Shown here: piece after piece, positions 1 to 7,447 of the stretch
Position numbering within the stretch: position 1 is the first letter of the stretch
Layout of the letters: each line of letters opens with the position of its first letter
Source: an uncultured Paraprevotella sp.
Lineage (GTDB): Bacteria > Bacteroidota > Bacteroidia > Bacteroidales > Bacteroidaceae
Length of the DNA stretch: 64,000 bases
Direction of reading: 5' to 3'
NCBI GenBank assembly: GCA_944320775.1
Contig: CALUIV010000001.1
Span: forward strand, 62,001 to 126,000
Translations under genes and position numbers: made by a program
Notes under the pieces: generated by a model
The model's database searches: none
Told to the model about the DNA's origin: nothing
What the model saw: only the letters and a program-made list of their open reading frames with translations

Positions 1-697
1 GAAGCAGTTTTTCATCAAGGCCCAACAATAAATCAAGCTGTTGCGACACAATTCGGATGTTGTTTTGTGTTTCCGTTATGCCCAGACGGTCTTCCGTCAA
101 TTGCATTTCGCTGCGTAGCACGTCATTGTTCGTAATGATGCCTTCCTCTTTCATCCGGCGGATATCCTTCAGGCGTCGTTCCGATTCTTCGATATTTCGG
201 ATCAGCACCATATTTTGTTTGTAAAGACTAAACAGGTTCAGATATTGCTCGAGCAACGTCAGTTTGATTTCGGACAGGTCGGCGTCAGTCTGCAATTGGG
301 CCAGTTCGTGTTGCAAGTCGGCTTTCCGGATGGTATAGCGTATTTTTCCTCCCTGATATATCGGTTGTGTGAAATCCAAGGCATAATTCTGTTGCCAGTC
401 GGGCGATTCGGGGCGCGCGGCATTGCTTAAGCCGTTTTGCCAGACGATCGGTTGTCCCAAAAATCCGCCTCTGAGTCCTACGGTCAGTTCCGGAAGCCGT
501 TCAGTTCGTGCCGTTTTTATCTGTTCCTGGGCCATTTGTTCTTTCAATCGGTCGGCTACCAGTTGCAGATGTTCTTGAGATGCTCGTTCAAAGACTTCCC
601 GGATGGTCAGGCAAAGGGTGTCGTGTTCTGTTTGTGCATGAACGGGGGACACAAAGAGTAGGGCTAATACGATTCTTTTAATAATTCTCGATGGCAT
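1..697 (-). CDS. TolC-family outer-membrane efflux protein (N-terminal part, runs off the window)
   Basis: This is the N-terminal 232 codons of an outer-membrane channel of the TolC/OEP family; the C-terminus lies beyond base 1. The ATG at 697 is followed by a signal peptide (residues about 1-18, ending VSPVHAQ). A coiled, Gln/Leu-rich helical region follows, with the family's typical stretch around QPIYQGGKIRYTIRKA and long helices (YLNLFSLYKQN, RRLKDIRRMKEEG). TolC proteins form the outer-membrane exit duct of tripartite efflux pumps, working with a periplasmic adaptor and an inner-membrane pump. Its start overlaps the 3' end of the marR gene by about 20 bp, so the two are co-transcribed. 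That is the common marR-efflux layout, and the adaptor and pump are expected just outside the window. Family assignment is firm; the substrate is unknown. Confidence 0.85.
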   Translation of the reverse strand, partial: MPSRIIKRIVLALLFVSPVHAQTEHDTLCLTIREVFERASQEHLQLVADRLKEQMAQEQIKTARTERLPELTVGLRGGFLGQPIVWQNGLSNAARPESPDWQQNYALDFTQPIYQGGKIRYTIRKADLQHELAQLQTDADLSEIKLTLLEQYLNLFSLYKQNMVLIRNIEESERRLKDIRRMKEEGIITNNDVLRSEMQLTEDRLGITETQNNIRIVSQQLDLLLGLDEKLL

Positions 698-1127
698 CTT
701 GCAATTCTTTTAGTAGTTGTTCTGTTTGGCTGATTTTTTCTTTTCCCAAAATCTGTTCCAGTCGTTCATAATAAGCAGCCAGTTCGGGAGCAATCCATTG
801 ATGGAACGCTTCGCCTGCTTCGGTCAGATAGACCAGTTTGTTGCGCCGGTCTTTCGGGTCCTCTCGCCGACAGACATAGCCCTTTTTTTCCAGATTTCCC
901 ATCAGGCTGGTCAGGCAGGCTTTGTCTTTTGCCGTCCGTTCGGCCAAAGTCTGTTGACTGATACCTTGTTCGCTCCATAGGCAACTCATTATTTGAAGCA
1001 TTTCAAACGTGATGTCGGCCCCTGACCTTTTCAGAAGTCGTTGCATGGCGTGTCGGGATGACATACGGGTCCGTATCAACTGCAAGATGCACTCCCGCGG
1101 TGAAACATTAGATTCTTGTTGGTTCAT
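678..1127 (-). CDS. MarR-family transcriptional regulator
   Basis: A 149-residue winged-helix regulator of the MarR family, which usually represses an adjacent efflux or stress operon and is released by small ligands. The DNA-binding region is visible as SQQTLAERTAKDKACLTSLMGNLEKKGYVCRR (positions about 60-95), followed by the wing DPKDRRNKLVYLTEAG, the family's DxRxxxxxLT motif. I chose the ATG at 1127. The frame stays open to a TTG at 1157, but that TTG lies inside the -7 promoter box and could not be translated from this promoter. A 20-bp imperfect palindrome at 1178-1197 covers the -33 region and probably is its operator, implying autoregulation of marR plus the tolC-like gene downstream. 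Confidence 0.9.
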   Translation of the reverse strand: MNQQESNVSPRECILQLIRTRMSSRHAMQRLLKRSGADITFEMLQIMSCLWSEQGISQQTLAERTAKDKACLTSLMGNLEKKGYVCRREDPKDRRNKLVYLTEAGEAFHQWIAPELAAYYERLEQILGKEKISQTEQLLKELQDAIENY

Positions 1128-1154
1128 AAATAGAATTGTTATCCTTTCGGAGTG

Positions 1155-1187
1155 CAAAGGTAAGTGATTCTTTTGGGATAGTCAAAA
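1155..1187 (-). promoter_or_regulatory. marR promoter
   Basis: On the minus strand a TTTTG (-33) lies 20 bp before TACCTTTG, a perfect match to the Bacteroidetes -7 box TAnnTTTG. Transcription would start around 1148-1150 and leave a leader of about 20 nt before the ATG at 1127. Confidence 0.75.
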
Positions 1188-1197
1188 TTTTAACTAT
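1178..1197. promoter_or_regulatory. Candidate MarR operator palindrome
   Basis: The sequence ATAGTCAAAATTTTAACTAT is a 20-bp inverted repeat with a single mismatched pair, and it overlaps the -33 element of the marR promoter. MarR proteins bind palindromes of this size and usually regulate their own promoter, so this is the natural operator. Binding is inferred from position and symmetry only. Confidence 0.6.
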
Positions 1198-1310
1198 TTG
1201 TGTTGTGGCTTCAAAATCTTGTGATTTTCAGTCGGGCATTTCGTCAGATTCAGATGCTCATCCCGATTTTACGTATTCTGCACATGGGTTTCTGATGGCC
1301 TGAGAGGGTA

Positions 1311-1370
1311 TAAAAAGGTGGCAGAATTTTCCCTGATGAATAATAAAGGGAAAATCCTGCCACCTTTTTA
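1311..1370 (-). terminator. Strong intrinsic terminator after the flavodoxin gene
   Basis: AAAAAGGTGGCAG pairs with CTGCCACCTTTTT, and the stem continues inward with ATTTTCCCT/AGGGAAAAT around an AT-rich loop. On the minus strand it ends in a T run just after the flavodoxin gene. The A run on the other side would let it work in both directions. Confidence 0.85.
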
Positions 1371-1391
1371 TGGATAATTTAAGTCTCTGAT

Positions 1392-2225
1392 TTATCTGAC
1401 CACTTTGGTAAATTCTGGTTTTGCTCCGTTTTCTACGGTAACGTAGATTGTCGCTTCAATAGGGTTATCGTTGTTGTCTTTGCTCTGTACTGTAAACTGA
1501 TAGTCGGTTCCTTGGGCAGTTTGTCTTTTTCCCACAGTGACCGGTGTGCCCAACGGATAAGTATAGTCCCCACAGGCCATGTCGAACAGACTAATGTCCT
1601 CTTTGGTTACAGGCTGTTGTGGGGAGAAATCCGGCAATTTTTCCACTTCACCGGTCAGATAACCGGATTCTTTAAGGAAACGTTCTACTTCGGCCGGAGC
1701 TTTGTCGATGCGGGCGTTTCGGATTCCATATCCGGTTTGTATTTGGGCATCCGGAATAGCCTGTTTCAGATCCTTAATGCTCGTTTCCAGCCCTCCGCTT
1801 CCAAACGTGCAGAACGGGACCACCTTTTTGCCTGCAAAATCAACTTCTGTCAGCAGAGAAGCTATAGGGCGGGCATATGTGCCGAACCAAATAGGATAGC
1901 CGAGGAAAACGACATCATAATCTTCAAGCTCGGTGTTTATCGGTTTCAATTTAGGCAGTTCTTCGTTTCCCATTTCTTTTTTGCATCGTTCAATCGTTTC
2001 TGCATAAGTACCGTTATAAGGTTGTTCTGCTTCGATACGTAATGTGTCGGCGTTGAGCATACGAACCAGTTCTTCAGCAACCTTTTGCGTAGTTCCTGTC
2101 TGTGAATAATAAATGACGAGACATTTTGGATTGTTTACCGAATCATCTTCTGTCTGACTTTTTTTCTGAGAATTGCAGCCGATTAATGTCAGTAGGACTG
2201 CCAGTAGCGTTAATCCTTTCTTCAT
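1392..2225 (-). CDS. Flavodoxin-fold lipoprotein
   Basis: A 277-residue protein with a lipoprotein signal (lipobox LIGC, Cys about 17), a short linker, and a flavodoxin domain. The FMN phosphate-binding loop is seen at YYSQTGTTQKVAEELV near residue 40. FLGYPIWFGTYARPIASLL is the aromatic isoalloxazine-flanking loop, and TFGSGG is the third loop. The C-terminal ~70 residues (from about EDISLFDMACGDY) are an extra domain not needed for the fold. The family (flavodoxin_4-like) handles electron transfer or quinone-type reduction, but its partner is unknown. An envelope-anchored flavodoxin is common in Bacteroidetes. It is monocistronic, with its own -7 box at 2254-2261 and a strong terminator at 1311-1370. 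Confidence 0.85.
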   Translation of the reverse strand: MKKGLTLLAVLLTLIGCNSQKKSQTEDDSVNNPKCLVIYYSQTGTTQKVAEELVRMLNADTLRIEAEQPYNGTYAETIERCKKEMGNEELPKLKPINTELEDYDVVFLGYPIWFGTYARPIASLLTEVDFAGKKVVPFCTFGSGGLETSIKDLKQAIPDAQIQTGYGIRNARIDKAPAEVERFLKESGYLTGEVEKLPDFSPQQPVTKEDISLFDMACGDYTYPLGTPVTVGKRQTAQGTDYQFTVQSKDNNDNPIEATIYVTVENGAKPEFTKVVR

Positions 2226-2253
2226 GGTTTTAGTGTTTTAGTTAGTATTTATG

Positions 2254-2261
2254 CAAAAATA
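2254..2261 (-). promoter_or_regulatory. -7 box for the flavodoxin gene
   Basis: The minus strand reads TATTTTTG, matching TAnnTTTG, 29 bp upstream of the ATG. No clear -33 TTTG is seen. Confidence 0.55.
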
Positions 2262-2376
2262 GTATTTTATCCGGAAAATAGTTGCTTATTATTTTTTTAT
2301 TACAATGAAATACTGTTTTATGGATCAATTTATAACTTATGCGAATTTTAAATCAGGCATAAGCTTTAAAAATCAG

Positions 2377-2413
2377 AACCCTATCATCATCCGTAATGGA
2401 GTATGATAGGGTT
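2377..2413 (-). terminator. Terminator after the CobW gene
   Basis: AACCCTATCAT and ATGATAGGGTT form an 11-bp stem with a 15-nt loop. On the minus strand it is followed by CTGATTTTT, 30-70 bp after the CobW stop codon. Confidence 0.7.
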
Positions 2414-2446
2414 TCTGCTTGTAAGTTCGTTAAATCGGTTTCTGAA

Positions 2447-3733
2447 TTATTCCAGGCATTCGTCAAGTTCGCGGGCAATCGCTTCTTTGTCGAGATTCTG
2501 TCCGATGAACACGATTTTCTGCATCCGGTCTCCGTATTGGGCGTCCCAGTCGTGCATTAATCCCGGTTCTTGTTGCATCAGTTGGATCAGGTCCTCTTCG
2601 GGGGCCGTGGCATACCAGAGTCCCGCTTCGCGGAGCTGTTTCTGTGTGCCTGCCTGTTCGAACAGGAAGGACATGTCGCGGTCGTTGCTGAAATAGCAGA
2701 TACCTTTGGCACGGATCACATTGCGCGGCCAGCGTTTGGAAATGAATTCGTTGAACTTGTGCAGCTTGAATGCCGGTCGGCGATAGTACACGAAAGTTCC
2801 GATGCCGTATTCTTCCACCTCGCCGCCTTCGTGATGATGATGGTGGTGATGATGTCCGTCATGGTCTTCGTGATGGTGTTCATCGTGGCCTTCATGATGG
2901 TGGTCATGGTCTTCATCGTGGTTTCCCTCCTCGTGATGATGTTCTTCCTCGTGGTGCGCATGGTGTTTGCCATGTGCTTCGCGTTCTTCTTCCTCTGTCG
3001 CGAGGCGTTCGATTTCGCGAATCCAGCCAGCCGATGTGGCCACACGTTCGAAGTTGAACAGATTCGTATGAATCAGTTTTTCCAGTGCGACACGGGCATA
3101 GTCACATTCGATGATTTCCGCACCGGGCTGGAGTGTCTGCAAAATCTGTCGGATGCGTTTCAGTTCCTCCGGTGTCACTTCGCTGGCCTTATTCAGCAAG
3201 ATGATGTTGCAGAACTCGATTTGCTGGATTACCAGATTTTCGATATCTTCCTCGTCAATGTTTTTTCGGGTCAGTTCTTCGCCACAGGCAAATTCGCTTT
3301 GCAGACGGAGGGCATCGACCACCGTTGTGATACAATCCAGGCGGCAGATGCCATGACGGGTATATTCCTTGCCGAGCCGTGGGATGGAGCAGATGGTCTG
3401 CGCGATGGGTTCCGGTTCGCAGATACCGCTGGCTTCGATCACGATATAATCGAAACGCTCCATTTCCAGAAGTTCGTTGATTTGTTCAATCAGGTCGGCT
3501 TTCAGCGTACAGCAGATACAACCATTCTGGAGTGCCACCAGGCTGTCGTCCTTTTTGCCGACAATGCCGCCTTTCTGAATCAGGTCGGCATCAATATTTA
3601 CCTCACCGATGTCGTTGACGATAACAGCAAATTTAATTCCTTTTTCGTTGGCCAGAATGTGGTTGACCAGGGTTGTTTTTCCACTGCCCAGATAACCGGT
3701 CAGGAGCAGTACGGGAATTTCTTTTTCTTTCAT
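2447..3733 (-). CDS. CobW/COG0523-family GTPase with long His-rich metal-binding loop
   Basis: A 428-residue G3E GTPase of the CobW/COG0523 family, thought to deliver metals (often Zn or Co) to client proteins under scarcity. The Walker A motif GYLGSGKTTLVNH lies at residues 13-25. The family's metal-binding CxCC motif appears as GCICC (about 71-75), and the guanine-specificity motif as LLNKASE (about 178). A CobW_C domain fills the C-terminus (FKLHKFNEFISKRWP to the end). Between the two domains, roughly residues 253-303, lies a loop with about 26 His in 50 residues, including a run of eight, mixed with Asp/Glu. This could buffer or scavenge Zn, Ni or Co. The client is unknown and no metal transporter adjoins it. 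A -7 box lies at 3833-3840. Confidence 0.9.
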   Translation of the reverse strand: MKEKEIPVLLLTGYLGSGKTTLVNHILANEKGIKFAVIVNDIGEVNIDADLIQKGGIVGKKDDSLVALQNGCICCTLKADLIEQINELLEMERFDYIVIEASGICEPEPIAQTICSIPRLGKEYTRHGICRLDCITTVVDALRLQSEFACGEELTRKNIDEEDIENLVIQQIEFCNIILLNKASEVTPEELKRIRQILQTLQPGAEIIECDYARVALEKLIHTNLFNFERVATSAGWIREIERLATEEEEREAHGKHHAHHEEEHHHEEGNHDEDHDHHHEGHDEHHHEDHDGHHHHHHHHEGGEVEEYGIGTFVYYRRPAFKLHKFNEFISKRWPRNVIRAKGICYFSNDRDMSFLFEQAGTQKQLREAGLWYATAPEEDLIQLMQQEPGLMHDWDAQYGDRMQKIVFIGQNLDKEAIARELDECLE

Positions 3734-3832
3734 GATGTTTATTTATTTTGTGCTTTTAAAACTATTATCCAATTATTTTATTACGTAGAATATTGTTTTT
3801 TGGATTGTTTCCGTTTTTATTTTAATGTGGTG

Positions 3833-3840
3833 CAAACTTA
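3833..3840 (-). promoter_or_regulatory. -7 box for the CobW gene
   Basis: The minus strand reads TAAGTTTG, matching TAnnTTTG, and gives a leader of about 90 nt. No good -33 element is visible, so the call is tentative. Confidence 0.45.
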
Positions 3841-3974
3841 CGAAAAATCTTTTTTTTAGATATTCATGCGATAAAAAATCATGTCTTTAAAAACAAGTTC
3901 TTTATTTATTATAATTGTGTTTAACATATAGTAAACTGTTAAATGGATGATCTGTAAAGGTTGGACTTTATTAC

Positions 3975-5813
3975 CTAATTCTGATGAAATCCGATCCGTG
4001 TCGGTTGCACTTGTTTGAACAGCTGGTTTTGAGTCATGCGTTGTCCGGCAGCCTGAATGTCGCTGGCTTCGATGGTAGAGAACAGCTGAATGTTCTGCTC
4101 CGTTTTTGGTAGAGTCATAACCCGATAAGCCATACTTTTCAGAATGCCCTGATCGATCAGATTGTGGAGCCAGCGTCCGTTGCCGAAATGTTCGTCGTGG
4201 TTTCTGACTGTTTTTTCAATCAGTTCTTTGAGTTTCATTCCAGCTTCAGCTGTCAGTTTGAAGTTACGTTTCCGGAGTAAGCGGTGGGCCATTTCTTCCA
4301 GTTCTGCAGGACTATAATCATCGAAATGAAAATGCAGTGGAAAGCGGTCGTGCAGTCCCGGGTTGGTCTGAATCATGTGTTTCATTTTGTCTTCATAGCC
4401 CGCCAGGATGACGATCAGATCTGGATTGGGTTCCGACAACACGGGGAGTAGGGCATTGATCACTTCCTTGCCGTAATCCTTCGAATCTTCTCCTTTTTCG
4501 ACCAAAGCGTAAGCTTCGTCTATGAACAGTACACCACCGCGGGCTTCTGCAATGACTTCGTTCATACGTTTTTCGGTCTGTCCGATGAACTCGCCGATCA
4601 ACTTCGAACGATTGGTCTCTATGGTGTGTCCAACGGAGAGTAATCCCATCTGATGATACATTTCGCCTACCAGTTTGGCGACAGTTGTTTTGCCGGTTCC
4701 GGGATTACCGAAGAAAAGCATGTGGTGGCGGTTTTCTTCATTGCTGTCTAGATGAAGTTCCTGTCGTTTTCGAGTAAAGAGTGCCATCAGGCGTGCTTCC
4801 TGCATGTCTTGTTTCAGACGTTCCAGGCCGACGAGTTCCTGAAGAGCTTGTTCGGCAGAAAGCGTAGTGGAAACTGTAGCTGCTGTCTTTTGGGAATTTT
4901 CGGTGCTCTGATCCGTTTCATCAGGATTGTCTTCATTTTCTTTGGTATAGAAAATGTTTTTTTCTGCAAAGAGTCGCGAGAAGGTGTCACATTTGATGCA
5001 AAGATTTAGGACATGATTTTCCGAACCATGGAAAATGACAACGGCGCCTTCACGGTTATCTTGCCCGAGCAAATCAGCAAACATATTAATGATATTAATA
5101 GTCTGATAATCGTAAATCATTTGTGTAATTTTAACTACGACCAGTTTCTTTTGTTTGATTTCCTGAACCAATTGTTCCCAACAGACTGGGCCATAAACCA
5201 ATTCTTCCAACGATATTTTATAAAGTTCTTCCGGGTTTTGATAATTGGCAAAATGGCTTCCAAGAATGTAGGTAGCCAGATATTCAGATTTTCCGCCAAT
5301 AGCCAACAGATTCATTATGGGGGCTTCCTGACTGTCTAATATACGGCACTTAGAAATCAGCTCACGGATGAGGCTGTTTTTAAAATGATTGTCGTGCAGG
5401 CGGGGCCACCAGGAGGTGAAGTTTAGTTGCTGGGCAAAGAACTCTTCGTCGGGATAATTTTCAATAGATTCGAATTTTGCTTTTGCCCATTTGTTTTTTT
5501 CGTATGGAAGTTCAATTGTAGTAAACCAAAGCGGGATACAGTTACGGTAGATATAGACTTGGTATTTCCCCGCCTTCCATTCCAGACTGGAGTCTATATG
5601 GAAGTGGGTCTTGCGTGGAATTTTACCGGTAAGCGTCCGTGTGTCGCTCCCCATAAAGCAATAGTCTTCGCTAAAGACACGTATAAAAAGTTCAGTGGTA
5701 TATTCATATGGGTCGGGACAAGACATTTCGAGCCTCAACTGATTGTCTGCAAATTCGGGAACGGATGGGGCATACTGATAGGTGCGCTGTGCGCGTAAAG
5801 TAATATTTTTCAT
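3975..5813 (-). CDS. AAA+ ATPase of the CbxX/SpoVK type with an unusual N-terminal half
   Basis: A 612-residue protein whose C-terminal half (about 320-600) is a CbxX/CfqX (SpoVK-like) AAA+ module. It has Walker A GNPGTGKTT at 369-377, Walker B VLFIDEA at 428-434, and the family's GxxDRFPxHxxF stretch further on. Such ATPases remodel protein partners. The first ~110 residues look beta-rich (FIRVFSEDYCF, GKYQVYIYRN). Residues ~145-290 read like a degenerate second AAA or Rossmann domain without Walker motifs. An acidic Ser/Thr-rich linker (~290-315) joins the halves. I chose the ATG at 5813; an upstream extension would run through a terminator-like hairpin. The gene sits behind a structured RNA on the same strand, which may be its leader or an independent small RNA. 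Its client is unknown. Confidence 0.8.
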   Translation of the reverse strand: MKNITLRAQRTYQYAPSVPEFADNQLRLEMSCPDPYEYTTELFIRVFSEDYCFMGSDTRTLTGKIPRKTHFHIDSSLEWKAGKYQVYIYRNCIPLWFTTIELPYEKNKWAKAKFESIENYPDEEFFAQQLNFTSWWPRLHDNHFKNSLIRELISKCRILDSQEAPIMNLLAIGGKSEYLATYILGSHFANYQNPEELYKISLEELVYGPVCWEQLVQEIKQKKLVVVKITQMIYDYQTINIINMFADLLGQDNREGAVVIFHGSENHVLNLCIKCDTFSRLFAEKNIFYTKENEDNPDETDQSTENSQKTAATVSTTLSAEQALQELVGLERLKQDMQEARLMALFTRKRQELHLDSNEENRHHMLFFGNPGTGKTTVAKLVGEMYHQMGLLSVGHTIETNRSKLIGEFIGQTEKRMNEVIAEARGGVLFIDEAYALVEKGEDSKDYGKEVINALLPVLSEPNPDLIVILAGYEDKMKHMIQTNPGLHDRFPLHFHFDDYSPAELEEMAHRLLRKRNFKLTAEAGMKLKELIEKTVRNHDEHFGNGRWLHNLIDQGILKSMAYRVMTLPKTEQNIQLFSTIEASDIQAAGQRMTQNQLFKQVQPTRIGFHQN

Positions 5814-5860
5814 AAACAACAAATTTTTTAGTTTCAGTAGTAGTGAAAAAGAATAAAAAA

Positions 5861-5890
5861 TCCGCGGCATCGATTTTTATCGTCCGTGGA
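5861..5890 (-). terminator. Second terminator-like hairpin before the AAA+ gene
   Basis: On the minus strand TCCACGG pairs with CCGCGGA (one mismatch) around an inner CGAT/ATCG stem, and ATTTTTTATT follows directly. It lies between the RNA terminator at 5902-5930 and the AAA+ start at 5813, so transcripts reaching the AAA+ gene must pass two hairpins in tandem. Confidence 0.55.
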
Positions 5891-5892
5891 AA

Positions 5893-6126
5893 CAAAAAAC
5901 AACCTCTCGTTTCCCAGTTGAAAGAGAGGTAAGAACCGATAAGTCAAAGAGCACAATCATCCCTGTCTCCTTGTCGGAGACGTTGATTCATGAAAGGCAC
6001 GTACAAGTAAACATCCTCGTTCAGGACGTTAATCGTACGTAATGAATCTGATTGTTGATACCTTTGACTGACATTTGTTGTTTATGTAATCAATTATTGT
6101 TTAAAACAGACCTTTTACGGAAAGAT
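5893..6126 (-). ncRNA. Probable structured small RNA or leader RNA (6S-like architecture)
   Basis: No credible protein is encoded here, but the minus strand can fold into one long interrupted stem. GTCAAAG pairs with CTTTGAC (closing stem, + strand ends 6062-6068 and 5943-5949), then ACAATCA with TGATTGT, GATTCAT with ATGAATC, and ACGTAC with GTACGT. An apical AACGTCCT/AGGATGTT hairpin caps it. A side hairpin GTCTCC-GACAA-GGAGAC sits on the 3' arm inside the large internal bubble. A -7 box precedes it (6133-6140) and a strong intrinsic terminator ends it (5902-5930). A rod of about 125 nt with a 3'-side hairpin in the bubble resembles 6S RNA, but it could equally be an attenuator for the AAA+ gene. 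All pairings were found by eye. Confidence 0.6.
5902..5930 (-). terminator. Intrinsic terminator of the structured RNA
   Basis: On the minus strand ACCTCTC pairs with GAGAGGT, with an inner TTTC/GAAA extension, followed by TGTTTTTTG. This is a textbook terminator about 90 nt before the AAA+ start codon. Confidence 0.8.
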
Positions 6127-6132
6127 CCGTTG

Positions 6133-6140
6133 CAAATATA
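6133..6140 (-). promoter_or_regulatory. -7 box for the structured RNA
   Basis: The minus strand reads TATATTTG, a perfect TAnnTTTG match, placing the start near 6126. About 55-60 nt would precede the closing stem, so a closer, less canonical promoter is possible. Confidence 0.5.
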
Positions 6141-6259
6141 AATGATTTTTTGGAAAAGAAAGAATAAAACGGATTTTTTCTTTTGCTATATCGTTTTTTG
6201 TATCTGATAACAAAGAATATGGGTATGTTGTTTGTTGTGTTGTATTGCGGGATTCTCCT

Positions 6260-6267
6260 TAAATTTG
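6260..6267 (+). promoter_or_regulatory. -7 box for the alcohol dehydrogenase gene
   Basis: TAAATTTG matches TAnnTTTG. A TTG lies 22 bp upstream, and the leader would be about 57 nt. It is divergent from the promoter at 6133-6140. Confidence 0.55.
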
Positions 6268-6331
6268 AACAAACCAAGAATAGGCATTTGATTCCTGATT
6301 TATTGAAATAGAATAGTAAAAAACAAAAGAT

Positions 6332-7372
6332 ATGTTGGCTTATACATATATAAATAAAGGACACTTTGCTTTATTGGATAAACCGGTGCCCGAATTGCAA
6401 CATCCGCATGATGTTCTGGTACGTGTCACGTTGGGGAGTATTTGTACCAGCGATCTGCATATCAAACATGGTAGTGTGCCGCGTGCTGTTCCGGGTATTA
6501 CGGTGGGGCATGAAATGGTGGGCATCGTAGAACGGGTGGGGGCGGAGGTCACTTCTGTTCGTCCCGGTGACCGGGTGACTGTGAATGTTGAGACTTTCTG
6601 TGGCACTTGTTTCTTTTGCCGTCAGGGCTACGTGAATAATTGCGAGGACCCCGATGGCGGTTGGGCTTTGGGATGCCGGATCGATGGTGGTCAGGCAGAG
6701 TATGTACGGGTTCCTCATGCCGATCAGGGATTGAACTGTATCCCCGAAGGGGTGACCGACGAGCAGGCATTGTTTGTTGGTGATATTCTGGCTACGGGCT
6801 ATTGGGCCGCGCGTATTTCAGAAATCAAACCGGACGATACGGTGTTGATTATCGGGGCCGGTCCGACGGGAATCTGTACGTTGCTTTGTGCCCGGCTGAA
6901 ACAGCCCCGTTGCGTGATTGTTTGTGAAAAGTCTGAAGAGCGTGTCCGTTTTGTCCGTGAACATTATCCGGATGTTTTGGTTGTTGGGCCTGAAGAATGT
7001 TTGGATCTTGTCCGGAAACATAGTTTGCATGGTGGAGCGGATGTTGTACTCGAAGTGGCCGGAGCGGACGATACGTTCCGATTGGCTTGGGAATGTGCCC
7101 GTCCGAATGCTGTAGTTACTATAGTAGCGCTTTACGACCGTCCGCAGGTGCTGCCACTTCCTGAGATGTATGGGAAGAATTTGACGTTCAAAACTGGAGG
7201 TGTCGACGGATGCGATTGTGATGAAATCCTTCGACTGATTGCTTCGGGGCAAATTGATACCACTCCGTTGATTACGCATCGTTTCTCTTTGAATGAAATA
7301 GAAGAGGCTTATCGTATCTTTGAGAACCGTTTGGACGGGGTTATCAAAGTGGCTGTGACAGCGCCTCAATAA
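6332..7372 (+). CDS. Zinc-dependent medium-chain alcohol dehydrogenase
   Basis: A 346-residue MDR-superfamily dehydrogenase that would oxidise an alcohol or reduce an aldehyde with NAD(P). Catalytic zinc ligands are visible as Cys38 (SICTSD) and His60-Glu61 (GHE). The structural zinc site is Cys90, Cys93, Cys96 and Cys104. The Rossmann motif GAGPTG is at 175-180. The substrate cannot be read from the sequence; relatives act on small alcohols, butanediol or sugar alcohols. It begins at an ATG 65 bp after its -7 box and is followed 75 bp later by a flavin reductase on the same strand, perhaps co-transcribed. Confidence 0.9.
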   Translation: MLAYTYINKGHFALLDKPVPELQHPHDVLVRVTLGSICTSDLHIKHGSVPRAVPGITVGHEMVGIVERVGAEVTSVRPGDRVTVNVETFCGTCFFCRQGYVNNCEDPDGGWALGCRIDGGQAEYVRVPHADQGLNCIPEGVTDEQALFVGDILATGYWAARISEIKPDDTVLIIGAGPTGICTLLCARLKQPRCVIVCEKSEERVRFVREHYPDVLVVGPEECLDLVRKHSLHGGADVVLEVAGADDTFRLAWECARPNAVVTIVALYDRPQVLPLPEMYGKNLTFKTGGVDGCDCDEILRLIASGQIDTTPLITHRFSLNEIEEAYRIFENRLDGVIKVAVTAPQ

Positions 7373-7447
7373 CCGTAACTAATGTTTGTTTGATTTCATT
7401 AGCAGGAGAATATGTATAATATAATAACAAGTTGATTATCAGTAATT

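Noticed and set aside
2570-3859. A 429-codon open frame on the plus strand, opposite the CobW gene
   Set aside because: It is a shadow of the CobW gene. Its low-complexity Met/Val core is just the complement of the His codons, and it has no promoter or family match.
5950-6075. Tiny open frames inside the structured RNA (17, 8 and 15 codons)
   Set aside because: Considered as leader peptides, but they cut across the base-paired arms, lack ribosome-binding sites and have no regulatory codon runs.
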